A stretch of 64,000 nucleotides of DNA from Halostella salina (GTDB lineage Archaea > Halobacteriota > Halobacteria > Halobacteriales > Natronoarchaeaceae). Made by a program: the position numbers and the translations under genes. The notes beneath the pieces were generated by a model. That model saw nothing but the letters and a program-made list of their open reading frames with translations. It had not been told where the DNA came from and ran no database searches. The DNA lies in contig NZ_RCIH01000007.1 of NCBI RefSeq assembly GCF_003675855.1, positions 1 to 64,000 of the forward strand. The letters are read 5' to 3'. Positions 8,545-16,463 of the stretch are shown one piece after another; positions within the stretch are counted from its first letter, which is position 1, and each line of letters starts with the position of its first letter.

Positions 8545-10350
8545 ATGACTGACAGTAACACAAAACCGCCGAATACGGGTCGTCGATCCGGGAGCCCCGG
8601 GCAAACAGACGGGACCACGGCGCGCGCACAGTCGAGCGTCATCGCGGTCGTCCTGCTGGTCGGGCTTACCATCGCGGGCGCGGCGGCAGTCATGCTCGTC
8701 GGTGCCACTGCGCTGGACACCGGCCAGCAGCAGGCCGACCTGGAGAGCGCCGAAAACTCGCTCGCGCAGGTCAACGTGAAGGCGAGTCGGGTCAGCCTCG
8801 GGACGAACAACACCGAACAGATCACCGTCGGCGACGGCGACGCCGGAACGACCCGAGTCGACCCGGATGCAGGCGATATCAACGTGACGCTCGTCAACCA
8901 GACCACGGGGGCGACCGAGGACGTACTTCTCAACGACTCCCTCGGCCGTATCACGTACGAACTCGACGGCGAGCGGATCGCGTTCGAGGGTGGCGGCGTC
9001 TGGCGGAAGAGCGGGAACGGAAGCCGAATGCTCTCCCGACCGGACATCCACTACCGCAACGACGCCGCCGACCAGCCCACGGTGACGATCCCGCTGACCA
9101 TCGTCGAGGGCGAGGCGGCCCGCGGCAACGACCTCACGCTCTCGGACGCGGGGACCGACCTCCGCTACCCGGTCCGCGGCGTCGATAACCGGACGAACCC
9201 GGTCACCTCGAACACGCGGATCAACCTCACCGTCCAGAGCGAGTACTACCTGGCGTGGGGCGACTACTTCGCAGACCTGACCGGTGGGGAGCCGGCGTAC
9301 GACCACACCAACCAGACGGTGTCGATAGCGCTCATCACGCCCACGGAGCGGAAGGCGGTGAGCGGGGCACTGTTCCAGACAGGGCCGGACTCGGATCTCG
9401 AGTTCGGCAGCGGCGCGTTTGCGGACAGCTACAACTCCTCGAATGGGTCCTACGCGGAAACCACCGGCGGCAGCGGGACGCTCACGACGGCCGGGAGCGT
9501 CGAGATCGACGGGAAGAGTACCATCAGGGGAGACCTCGTCGCCGGCCGTTCGATCGAGATCGATCAGGCGAGCACGACTATCCACGGGAACATTTCGTAC
9601 GGGAACCTGGACGACACCGAGATCCACAAGAACGCAGATATCAAGGGGTGGAACGCTTCCAACGCGTCGGTACGTTCGGCCCCGTCGATCGAGGGGTACG
9701 TCATCAATACGTTCAGCGGATTGAACAACAGTTCGACAAACGTCAACGACAACGACAAGGAGGAGAACATCTCCGTGGAGGAGGACGAGGCGAGCGTCGA
9801 GTTCGGCGACGACGACGTCGCCACGCTCCACGGCGCGGCGGGCGGCCGGGAGTACTACGTCAACGACGACCTCGAACTCGAGGGCGAGAAACTCATCCTC
9901 GACACGACCGACGGCGAGATCAGGCTCGCGGTGAACGAGGACATAGAGATGGAGGAGAACGCGAACATCACCGTGAGGGGCGACAACACCGCACGGATCT
10001 ACCTTCGGGAGGACTTCGACATGGAGGCCGCGACGGTCCACATCCCGGAGGACAGGTCCACCCGGCTGTGGGTGTACGGGATGGCTGACTCCGAGATCGA
10101 GTTCGAGGGAGGGAACACCAGATTCACCGGCGTCCTGTACATTCCGGACGGCGACGGGGTCGCCATTGAGAGCAACGCCGAGGTGTTCGGCGGCGTCGTC
10201 GGAGGCGGTGACGCCGAAATCGAAAGCAACGCTGAGCTGCACTTCGACGAGGCGCTGACGAACGTCAAACCGGTCCCGAAAGGTACGGCCGTCCCCTACA
10301 TCACGCATCTCCACCTGAGCGTGAACTACGTCGACGTCGAGGCCGACTGA
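8545..10350 (+). CDS. Secreted pilin-like protein with beta-structured C-terminal domain
   Basis: A 601-residue surface protein. A type IV pilin-like (class III) signal is visible at residues 26-55: RAQSSVIAVVLLVGLTIAGA, with probable cleavage before the Gln by an archaeal prepilin peptidase. The exported part has more than a dozen N-x-S/T sequons, typical of N-glycosylated haloarchaeal surface proteins. The central region carries beta-helix-like repeats (SVEIDGKSTIRGDL, RSIEIDQASTTIHGNI), and the C-terminus (FTGVLYIPDGDGVAIESNAE, AELHFDEAL) resembles the last domain of some bacterial PilX-like pilus-associated proteins. No pilus ATPase or membrane platform genes are near. It may be a minor pilin, an adhesin or another envelope protein. 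It sits between two acyl-CoA enzyme genes with which it has no evident link. Confidence 0.75.
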   Translation: MTDSNTKPPNTGRRSGSPGQTDGTTARAQSSVIAVVLLVGLTIAGAAAVMLVGATALDTGQQQADLESAENSLAQVNVKASRVSLGTNNTEQITVGDGDAGTTRVDPDAGDINVTLVNQTTGATEDVLLNDSLGRITYELDGERIAFEGGGVWRKSGNGSRMLSRPDIHYRNDAADQPTVTIPLTIVEGEAARGNDLTLSDAGTDLRYPVRGVDNRTNPVTSNTRINLTVQSEYYLAWGDYFADLTGGEPAYDHTNQTVSIALITPTERKAVSGALFQTGPDSDLEFGSGAFADSYNSSNGSYAETTGGSGTLTTAGSVEIDGKSTIRGDLVAGRSIEIDQASTTIHGNISYGNLDDTEIHKNADIKGWNASNASVRSAPSIEGYVINTFSGLNNSSTNVNDNDKEENISVEEDEASVEFGDDDVATLHGAAGGREYYVNDDLELEGEKLILDTTDGEIRLAVNEDIEMEENANITVRGDNTARIYLREDFDMEAATVHIPEDRSTRLWVYGMADSEIEFEGGNTRFTGVLYIPDGDGVAIESNAEVFGGVVGGGDAEIESNAELHFDEALTNVKPVPKGTAVPYITHLHLSVNYVDVEAD

Positions 10351-10381
10351 CCGCCGCCGGTCGCCCCGAGAGCCGACGCGC

Positions 10382-10387
10382 TTTTTT
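10382..10387 (+). promoter_or_regulatory. T-run: TATA element of MaoC gene and/or terminator of pilin-like gene
   Basis: TTTTTT lies 32-37 nt after the pilin-like stop codon and 25-30 nt before the ATG at 10412. It can serve both as a poly-T archaeal terminator and as a TATA-like element. Confidence 0.4.
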
Positions 10388-10411
10388 CCCCGGTCGCCGT
10401 CGGTCGGATCC

Positions 10412-10867
10412 ATGTCCGGACGCTACTACGAGGAGTTCACCGTCGGCGAGACGATCGAACACGAGACGCGCCGCACGGTGACCGAACGCGACAACCAAGC
10501 GTTCTGCGACATGACGATGAACCAGCAGCCGCTCCACCTGGACGCCGACTTCGCCGAGGACACGCAGTTCGGCGAGCGCCTCGTCAACGGGCTGTACACG
10601 ATGAGCCTCGCGGTGGGTATGTCGATCCCCGAGACGACCGACGGCACCATCGTCGCCAACCTGTCGTACGACGAGGTGGAACATCCCGCACCGGTGTTCC
10701 ACGGCGACACGATCCGCGCGCAGTCGACGGTGACCGACAAGCGCGAGACCAGCGACGGCGAGCGCGGCGTCGTCACGATGCACGTCGAGGCGTTCGCGGT
10801 CAACCGCGACGACGAACTCGTCTGCGAGTTCGACCGCACCGTGCTGTCGGAGAAGCAACCGGAGTGA
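10412..10867 (+). CDS. MaoC-like (R)-specific enoyl-CoA hydratase
   Basis: A 151-residue single hot-dog domain of the MaoC family, which hydrates enoyl-CoA or related thioesters. It shows the N-terminal YYEEFTVGETIEHETRRTVT, the conserved DNQAFCDMTMNQQPLHLDADFA region that holds the hydratase Asp/His-type motif (D..N..H), and GLYTMSLAVGM. The known mesaconyl-CoA hydratases are two-domain proteins about twice as long, so a straightforward Mch assignment is not supported. The GTG of the next gene overlaps its stop, indicating co-translation. Substrate unknown; a role beside the CitE-like lyase is possible. Confidence 0.85.
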   Translation: MSGRYYEEFTVGETIEHETRRTVTERDNQAFCDMTMNQQPLHLDADFAEDTQFGERLVNGLYTMSLAVGMSIPETTDGTIVANLSYDEVEHPAPVFHGDTIRAQSTVTDKRETSDGERGVVTMHVEAFAVNRDDELVCEFDRTVLSEKQPE

Positions 10868-11289
10868 CCGTGCTGGCAGCAGTCAGGGACAGCGCGGTCG
10901 ACGCGGCGGCGCACGCGCCGGGACCGGCGACCATCGCACGCGTCGGTCTCGGCCTGCTGATCCTGCTGGCCGGCGTGCACAAGCTGCTCGCGCCCGAGGC
11001 GTGGGCGCAGTACGTCGTGAGCTGGCTCGCGCCGTGGCTCGTCGTGACGCCGGTGACGTTCATGCTGGTCAACGGCGTTCTCGAAGTCGGGTTCGGCGCG
11101 GCGATCCTCGTCGACCGGTACACCGCGTTCTCGTCGGCGGTGGCAGCAGTCTCCCTTTCGGCGACAGTCGCGTATCTGGCTGTCGTCGCGGTGACCTACG
11201 ATGGGCTGTTCGTGGACGTGCTGGTCCGGGATGTCGGGCTGGCCGCGCTGGCGTGGGCGGTGCTGGTGGACTCGTTGCGCCCGGACTGA
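10864..11289 (+). CDS. DoxX/MauE-like membrane protein
   Basis: A 141-residue protein with four predicted membrane helices, beginning with a soluble stretch and then IARVGLGLLILLAGVHKLLA. The early helix followed by H-K-L-L-x-P is typical of DoxX-like proteins. GTG start overlapping the MaoC stop by 4 nt (GTGA). Members of this family have been linked to thiosulfate:quinone oxidoreductase or to redox membrane complexes, but nothing here tells the function. Confidence 0.7.
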   Translation: MTVLAAVRDSAVDAAAHAPGPATIARVGLGLLILLAGVHKLLAPEAWAQYVVSWLAPWLVVTPVTFMLVNGVLEVGFGAAILVDRYTAFSSAVAAVSLSATVAYLAVVAVTYDGLFVDVLVRDVGLAALAWAVLVDSLRPD

Positions 11290-11319
11290 CCCCGACGGGG
11301 AGGACGGCGGTCGACTCCG

Positions 11320-13080
11320 CTACAGCACGGTCCCGTGTTTCTTGTCCGGAAGCTCCTTCTCCACGTCCTCGTAGAACGCGAAGCGGGCGGCCAGTTCCTC
11401 ACGCAGTTCGCTGGGTGGGACGATCTCGTCGATGACGACCTCGCTGGCCATGCGATGCACGTCGATGTCGCGGCGGTACTCCTCGCGTTTCTCCTGGACG
11501 AACTGCTCGCGTTCCTCCTCGTCGTCGATCTCGTCTATCTTCCGGCGGTAGACGGCGTTGATGGCGGCTTCCGGCCCCATCACGGCGATCTCGCCGCTCG
11601 GAAGCGCGATGGTCGATTCGGGGTCGTAGGCGGGCCCGCCCATCGCGTAGATGCCCGCGCCGTACGCCTTCCGGACGACGACGGTCTGTTTCGGCACCGT
11701 CGCCGACGAGGTGGCGTAGATGAACTTCTTGCCCTGTTCGAGGATACCCTCCTTCTCGACGTCGGAGCCGGCCATGAATCCGGGGGTGTCACAGAGGTAC
11801 AGCAGCGGGATGTTGTACGCGTCGCACTTCCAGATGAACTCCGCCGCCTTCTCCGCGGCGTCGGGGAAGATCGCGCCGGCGCGCTGGGCGGGCTGGTTGG
11901 CGATGATTCCGACGGACCGGCCGTCGACGCGGGCGAAGGCGGTGATGATCTCCGGGCCGTAGTCGGGCTGGAGCGGGAAGTACGAGCCGGCGTCGACGAC
12001 CCGGTCGATCACGTCCTCCATGTCGTACCCCTTGTTCGGGCTCTCCGGGACGACCGAGTCGATCCCGGCGGGCGACTGGGCGGGGGCCTGCGGCTCCGCG
12101 CGCGGCGGGTCGTCGTCCGCGCTGTCGGGGAGGTAGGTGATGAGCTGTGCGACGAGGTCGCGGGCGTGTTGCTCGTCGCGGGCGACCAGGTCGGCGCTGC
12201 CGGAGTGTTCGGCGTGGATCCGGGCACCGCCCAGGTCCTGCATATCGATCTCCTCGCCGGTGACCATCTGGACCATCCGGGGGCTGGCGATCGCCATCGC
12301 GCTGATCCCCTCGACCATGACCGTGAAGTCGGAGAAGACGGGCGTGTACGCCGCGCCGGCGATGCACGGTCCGTAGAGGACGCAGATCTGGGGCACGCGC
12401 CCCGACAGCATCGAGTGGTTGTAGTAGTACTTCCCGATGCCCTCGCGGTTGGCGAAGAAGCCGCGCTGCTGGTCGATCCGAGCGCCCGAGGAGTCCATCA
12501 GGTAGAGGACGGGCTGGCCGCTTTTCAGCGCGCGCTGTTGCATCCGGAGGAACTTCTCGACGCCCTTCTCGGCCATGCTGCCGGCCTTCACGGTGAAGTC
12601 GTTGGCCATGAAATGCAGGTCCCGCTCCTCGAACTCGGCCGCGCCGGTCAGCAGGCCGTCGGCCGGGAGGCGGTCGTCCGAGTCCGCGTCGGCGTCCAGC
12701 CCGTCGGGGTGCCAGCTGTCGAAGTTGGCAAAGCGGCCGTCCTCGAACACGATCCCGTCGCCGTCGCCCCCGTCGAACCAGAGGTCGAGCCGGTCGCGGA
12801 CGAACAGCTTCCCCTGCTCCTCCAGCCGCTCGCGGTACTTCTCGGGGCCGCCGGCCTCGATGTCGGCTATCTCCTCGCGGAGCTTCTTTTCGCGCTCGGT
12901 CGGGCCGAAGCCGTCCTCGGCCGGCGGAACGTCGCCGACGGCGTCGAGTGCGTGCGTCGCCGCCGGCTCGTCGGCGTCGCCGACGTACACTTCAACGTCG
13001 TCGCGGACGTGCTCGGCCAGCGCCGCCGCGATGGCCGAGGCCTCCTCGTCGCTCGCCGCCTCGCCGATGCGGACTTTCAT
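11320..13080 (-). CDS. pccB: Acyl-CoA (propionyl-/acetyl-CoA) carboxylase, carboxyltransferase subunit with epsilon-like N-terminus
   Basis: Transfers carboxyl from carboxybiotin to an acyl-CoA, most likely propionyl-CoA, giving methylmalonyl-CoA for the mutase encoded at 36.4 and 45.4 kb. The 586 residues contain both crotonase-like halves: SSGARIDQQRGFFANREGIG and GPCIAGAAYTPVFSDF in the first, and NQPAQRAGAIFPDAAEKAA, LCDTPGFMAGSDVEKEGIL and KAYGAGIYAMGGPAYDPEST in the second. The first ~60 residues (MKVRIGEAASDEEASAIAAA...) resemble the small epsilon (PccX/AccE-like) subunit that is normally separate. Start 13080 has TTTCAAAA 21-28 nt upstream. The biotin carboxylase/BCCP subunit is not in the window. 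Confidence 0.92.
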   Translation of the reverse strand: MKVRIGEAASDEEASAIAAALAEHVRDDVEVYVGDADEPAATHALDAVGDVPPAEDGFGPTEREKKLREEIADIEAGGPEKYRERLEEQGKLFVRDRLDLWFDGGDGDGIVFEDGRFANFDSWHPDGLDADADSDDRLPADGLLTGAAEFEERDLHFMANDFTVKAGSMAEKGVEKFLRMQQRALKSGQPVLYLMDSSGARIDQQRGFFANREGIGKYYYNHSMLSGRVPQICVLYGPCIAGAAYTPVFSDFTVMVEGISAMAIASPRMVQMVTGEEIDMQDLGGARIHAEHSGSADLVARDEQHARDLVAQLITYLPDSADDDPPRAEPQAPAQSPAGIDSVVPESPNKGYDMEDVIDRVVDAGSYFPLQPDYGPEIITAFARVDGRSVGIIANQPAQRAGAIFPDAAEKAAEFIWKCDAYNIPLLYLCDTPGFMAGSDVEKEGILEQGKKFIYATSSATVPKQTVVVRKAYGAGIYAMGGPAYDPESTIALPSGEIAVMGPEAAINAVYRRKIDEIDDEEEREQFVQEKREEYRRDIDVHRMASEVVIDEIVPPSELREELAARFAFYEDVEKELPDKKHGTVL

Positions 13081-13100
13081 GCTTGTTCGTGAGACGGGTC

Positions 13101-13108
13101 TTTTGAAA
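13101..13108 (-). promoter_or_regulatory. TATA box of carboxyltransferase gene
   Basis: Minus-strand TTTCAAAA, 21-28 nt before the ATG at 13080; supports that start over the in-frame ATG at 13119. Confidence 0.5.
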
Positions 13109-13194
13109 CCGTTTTCCATTTACAATATTTGCCAGCGGCCGGCGCGGTCGCCAGTTCGCCCCCTGTCAGCTCCACGGCAGTCGCAACGCCCTGC

Positions 13195-13719
13195 TCACCC
13201 GTCGACACGGTACTCGACTGTCGGAGCCTCGACAGCGACGCCGCAGTCGGCGAGCGCCGAAGCGACGCCCGTCAGCGGCGATTCGGCGGGCGTCTCGAAG
13301 GGGTCGAGCGCCCGGGCGTGCCGGACCGTCCAGTCCGGGTCGACGACGAACAGCGCGCGACCGGGAAGGTCGCGGTGGGCGTGCCAGTCGTCCAGCCGAA
13401 CGCCGTAGGCGTCGGCGATCGCGCCGCGGCGGTCGCTGAGCAGCGGGAAATCTAGGGCCAGACGCTCGCCCGCGGCCGCGTTGGCGAACACGGTGTCGCC
13501 GGTGACCGCCCACACGATGAGGTCGTCGCGCTCGGCCCACCCCGCCGTGCCGAGCGCGCGCAGGTCGTCCTCGCAGACCGGCGCGTGGGCCGACGGGACG
13601 AACGCGAGCACCGTCGCGGCAACGTCCTCGATCGAACGCACAAGTTCGTACGTCGCCGGGTCCCGTCCGTGGACGCCGGGCAGCGCGAGGTCCGGTGCGG
13701 TTCCGCCCTCGGAGAGCAT
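13195..13719 (-). CDS. Peroxiredoxin-like (AhpC/TSA redoxin) protein
   Basis: A 174-residue thioredoxin-fold protein of the redoxin family. The N-terminal MLSEGGTAPDLALPGVHGRD is the typical 'G..APDF.LP' opening, followed by VLAFVPSAHAPVCEDDLRAL with a candidate peroxidatic Cys49, then FPLLSDRRGAIADAYGV and RALFVVDPDWTVRH. The canonical peroxidatic motif is P-x3-T/S-x2-C; here it is P42-x3-A46-x2-C49, so the Thr/Ser that activates the peroxide is absent. It may have altered activity or be a thioredoxin-like redox protein. The gene lies downstream of fbp on the same strand with a 38-bp gap. Confidence 0.8.
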   Translation of the reverse strand: MLSEGGTAPDLALPGVHGRDPATYELVRSIEDVAATVLAFVPSAHAPVCEDDLRALGTAGWAERDDLIVWAVTGDTVFANAAAGERLALDFPLLSDRRGAIADAYGVRLDDWHAHRDLPGRALFVVDPDWTVRHARALDPFETPAESPLTGVASALADCGVAVEAPTVEYRVDG

Positions 13720-13757
13720 GGTCCCCGATCCGCGCTCCGCCGAAAAGAGGCTGCCGC

Positions 13758-14618
13758 TCAGCGCTCGACCTTCGACTCCAGCCGGTCGATCAGTTCCTCG
13801 TTGCCGATGTGCAGCGGGACGCGCTGGTGGATCCGCTCCGGATCGACGTCCAGCAGCGACCGCTCGCCGTCCGAGGAACGGCCGCCGGCGGACTCGACGA
13901 TGTACGCCATCGGGTTGCCCTCGAACTGGAGCCGCAGTTTCCCCTCGGGTCGAGACTGCAGGGCGGGGTAGCAGAACACGCCGCCGTACCCGATCACCTG
14001 GTTCACGTCGCCGACGAGCGAACCGCCGTACCGGAGCTTCAGTTCGGACTCGATCTCGCCGGCGTACTCGGCGAACTCGGGGTTCCACTCCGGCGTGCGG
14101 CCGCCGAAGCCGTACACCGTCGGGTCCGCCGGGATCGCCATGTCGCGCTCGATCGGCCGGCGCTCGCCGTCGACGATCTCGTGTTCGGTCACTGTCCCGT
14201 CGACGGCCGACACCATCGTCGCGATCGGGCCGTACAGCACGTACGCCGCGCCGACGAGCGACCGGCCCCGCGCCGGCAGGTCGTCCTCGTAGACCGCGAC
14301 GATGGTGCCCATCAAGTTGTTCGATTCGAGGTTCGACGAGCCGTCGAGCGGGTCGAGCGCGACCGACAGCCCGCTCCCGCAGTCGACGACGGCGTCGCGC
14401 TCCTCGCTGACGAACTCCCCGACGCCCTCAATCTCGGTGATCCGGTCGGCCAGATGCTTGTCGGCCCACACGTCGGCGGCCTTCTGGTCGTCGCCGCTGG
14501 CGTTCTCGGAGCCGACCGTCTCGCGCCGGCCGCGCAGGCCCTCGCGGACCCGCGGCACCGCCTCGGCGACGGCGTCAAGTACCTCGTCTGCCACGGATTC
14601 GCGCTGTATCGTGCTCAT
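13758..14618 (-). CDS. fbp: Fructose-1,6-bisphosphatase
   Basis: Hydrolyses fructose 1,6-bisphosphate to fructose 6-phosphate, the committed gluconeogenic step. The 286 residues belong to the classical FBPase/inositol-phosphatase superfamily: the metal motif LDPLDGSSNLESNNLMGTI, the acid EFVSEERD, the substrate-binding region KLRYGGSLVGDVNQVIGYGG, and the C-terminal GNPMAYIVESAGGRSSDG with late metal/phosphate residues. ATG 14616-14618 overlaps the aldolase stop (ATGA), so it is translated together with the aldolase. A haloarchaeal type I FBPase is the best assignment. Confidence 0.93.
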   Translation of the reverse strand: MSTIQRESVADEVLDAVAEAVPRVREGLRGRRETVGSENASGDDQKAADVWADKHLADRITEIEGVGEFVSEERDAVVDCGSGLSVALDPLDGSSNLESNNLMGTIVAVYEDDLPARGRSLVGAAYVLYGPIATMVSAVDGTVTEHEIVDGERRPIERDMAIPADPTVYGFGGRTPEWNPEFAEYAGEIESELKLRYGGSLVGDVNQVIGYGGVFCYPALQSRPEGKLRLQFEGNPMAYIVESAGGRSSDGERSLLDVDPERIHQRVPLHIGNEELIDRLESKVER

Positions 14619-15400
14619 TCTAGGGCTTCCTCGGCGGTCGCGCCCTCGTAGATCACCCGTTCGAGCGCGTCCAGGATCGCCTCGGGGTCGTCGCGCTGCC
14701 AGACGTTGCGGCCGACCGCCAGGCCCGCGCCGCCGGCGTCCATCACGCTCTCGACGCTGGAGAGGAACTCGTAGTCGGAGGTCTTCGACCCGCCGCTCAT
14801 CACGACCTTCACGTCGCCCGCGGCGTCGACGGCCCACTCCATCGACTCCTTGCTGCCGGGGTATTTCACCTTCGCCACGTCGGCCCCGAGTTCGAGCGCG
14901 ATCCGGGAGCCGTACGCGATCACCTCGTCTTTGGTGTCGTTCTTGAGGCCCTGGCCGCGCGGGTACGACCACATGACGACCGGCATGTCGCGGTCGTGGG
15001 CGGCCTCCTGCACGTCCCGGAAGTCCTCGTACATCTCCGGCTCGTGGTTCGACCCGGAGTAGACGGTGTAGCCGACCGCGTCCGCGCCCAGTTCGACCGC
15101 GTTCTCGACGGTCCAGTTCTTCGGGGAGTACGGCTCGCCCATCCAGAGGTTGCTCGTCCCGTTTAGCTTCGCCAGCAGGCTCACGTCGTCCTCGTAAGAG
15201 GGGTAGTACGTCTCGGCGACCCCCTTCTGGACCGCCATCGCCGTGACCGCGTCGTGGGTCGAGATGTCGAACACCGTCTCGGGGTCCAGCGTCTCCGGCA
15301 CCGCCTCGAAGTCGGTCGGGCCGTGCTCCAGCCCGTGGTCCATCGCGAGGATCAGTACCTTCCCGTCCCGGGTGATAGCCTCGTCGGTCAGCGGGATCAT
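14615..15400 (-). CDS. fba: Fructose-bisphosphate aldolase, archaeal class I (DhnA/FbaB type)
   Basis: Schiff-base aldolase joining glyceraldehyde 3-phosphate and dihydroxyacetone phosphate. The 261 residues carry MIPLTDEAITRDGKVLILAM then DHGLEHGP at the N-terminus, the catalytic Lys in VAKVKYPGSKESM, KVVMSGGSK and AGLAVGRNVWQRDDP as phosphate-binding loops. This length and motif set are those of archaeal class I enzymes; a KDPG-type lyase or the aromatic-pathway 2-amino-3,7-dideoxy-heptulosonate synthase are related alternatives, but the overlap with fbp makes the sugar-phosphate role likely. A TTTATAT box lies 26-34 nt before the ATG. Confidence 0.88.
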   Translation of the reverse strand: MIPLTDEAITRDGKVLILAMDHGLEHGPTDFEAVPETLDPETVFDISTHDAVTAMAVQKGVAETYYPSYEDDVSLLAKLNGTSNLWMGEPYSPKNWTVENAVELGADAVGYTVYSGSNHEPEMYEDFRDVQEAAHDRDMPVVMWSYPRGQGLKNDTKDEVIAYGSRIALELGADVAKVKYPGSKESMEWAVDAAGDVKVVMSGGSKTSDYEFLSSVESVMDAGGAGLAVGRNVWQRDDPEAILDALERVIYEGATAEEALE

Positions 15401-15425
15401 CTGTTTCGAATTCCAATGAACTCAG

Positions 15426-15434
15426 ATATAAAGC
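15426..15434 (-). promoter_or_regulatory. TATA box of the fba-fbp operon
   Basis: Minus-strand GCTTTATAT, 26-34 nt before the fba ATG; a strong archaeal TATA match giving a leaderless transcript. Confidence 0.65.
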
Positions 15435-15546
15435 TTTCGTACGACGCCTCTAGAGAAGAATCACGTCTATCTCGAAGTACAAAGACGCTACCGCCGATAG
15501 ATGCGCTTTTCCTGCAGCTCTTGGACTTACTACTGAAATAGTAAAT

Positions 15547-16320
15547 TCACTTCCCGATCCGGTCGGCGGCCGCGTCGTGCCACTCGGCGACCGTCGCCTC
15601 GTCCATGTCCAGCACGTCCGCGACGTGTTCGGGGTCGGCCGTGGCGAGCCGCCGGATCGAGGTCACGCCGGCGTCGCCGAGCCGTTCGGCGTCGGCTTCG
15701 TCTATCGCCGGCAGTTCCGTGAGGGGGTCCGGGCGGGATCGCTCGCGCCACGCCGACTCGGCCGCCTCGGCCCCGCCGCTTCCGTCGGTTTCGGCCGGTT
15801 CCGCCGCCCCGCCGCCGTCGTCCGCCGACGGCGTCCAGTCGCCGGCCGGGTCGGCGGTCTCCTCGGTCACGTCACCGGTGGGGGTCCAGTCGCCGTCGGT
15901 CAGCGAGGACCGCCCGTCGTCGGCCGGTCCGCCGTCCACCGTCCCGTCGCCGCCGGAGGGCGTCCAGTCGCCGTCCGCCGTCGACTCGTCGTCCGCCGAG
16001 CCGTCGTCGAGGTCGATCCCGCTTTCCGCGACCCAGTCGCGCTCGCCGTCCCGGAGGCCGCGGACGGTCCGGGAGCGGTCGTCCAGGTCCGCGCCCTCCT
16101 CGTCCAGACTCCAGTGGAGCGAGTGCTCCCGGCGTATCTTCGTCGCCACGCCGGGGTTGACGCCGGCGTCGACGAGCTCCCGGTACGACACCGTCTTCCG
16201 CCGCACGTCGGCCGCGTCGATCCCCGCTTTGGCCATGACCGTGGCGGTCGCTTCGCCGACGTACAGCAGGTCGGTGCGGTCCGCGTCGTCGCCCGTCTCG
16301 TCCTGGCTCACGTTCGTCAC
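15547..16320 (-). CDS. Helix-hairpin-helix protein with DWTP-repeat acidic linker
   Basis: A 257-residue protein. The first ~80 residues (LLYVGEATATVMAKAGIDAA, SYRELVDAGVNPGVATKIRR) and the last ~60 (LTELPAIDEADAERLGDAGV, TSIRRLATADPEHVADVLDM) look like helix-hairpin-helix units as in RNA-polymerase alpha C-terminal or DNA repair proteins. Between them is a low-complexity acidic linker with three copies of a GDWTPS/T-like motif. Likely binds nucleic acid. The GTG at 16320 is used as start; another GTG three codons later is equally possible. No partner gene identifiable; flanked by the aldolase operon upstream in the map and a divergent dehydrogenase. Confidence 0.72.
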   Translation of the reverse strand: MTNVSQDETGDDADRTDLLYVGEATATVMAKAGIDAADVRRKTVSYRELVDAGVNPGVATKIRREHSLHWSLDEEGADLDDRSRTVRGLRDGERDWVAESGIDLDDGSADDESTADGDWTPSGGDGTVDGGPADDGRSSLTDGDWTPTGDVTEETADPAGDWTPSADDGGGAAEPAETDGSGGAEAAESAWRERSRPDPLTELPAIDEADAERLGDAGVTSIRRLATADPEHVADVLDMDEATVAEWHDAAADRIGK

Positions 16321-16463
16321 CGCTCTGTCGAAAGCTTACACCCCGCCCCCTTGAAACTTTCCGGGAACTATCCGTGATTTTCCGGGAGCGACCCGGGGAC
16401 CGAAGTCGACGGCCTCGCGGCCGAACCCGACAGAATTAGGTGCGGGTCGCAAGAATTGCCTCC

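Noticed and set aside
11335-13092. A 585-residue plus-strand open frame
   Set aside because: Antisense to the carboxyltransferase gene; Val/Leu/Arg/Asp-rich shadow with no domain.
15770-15980. A DNA tandem repeat or CRISPR-like array
   Set aside because: The threefold repeat is in-frame coding for GDWTP motifs of the HhH protein; spacing is unequal and there are no direct repeats of CRISPR type.
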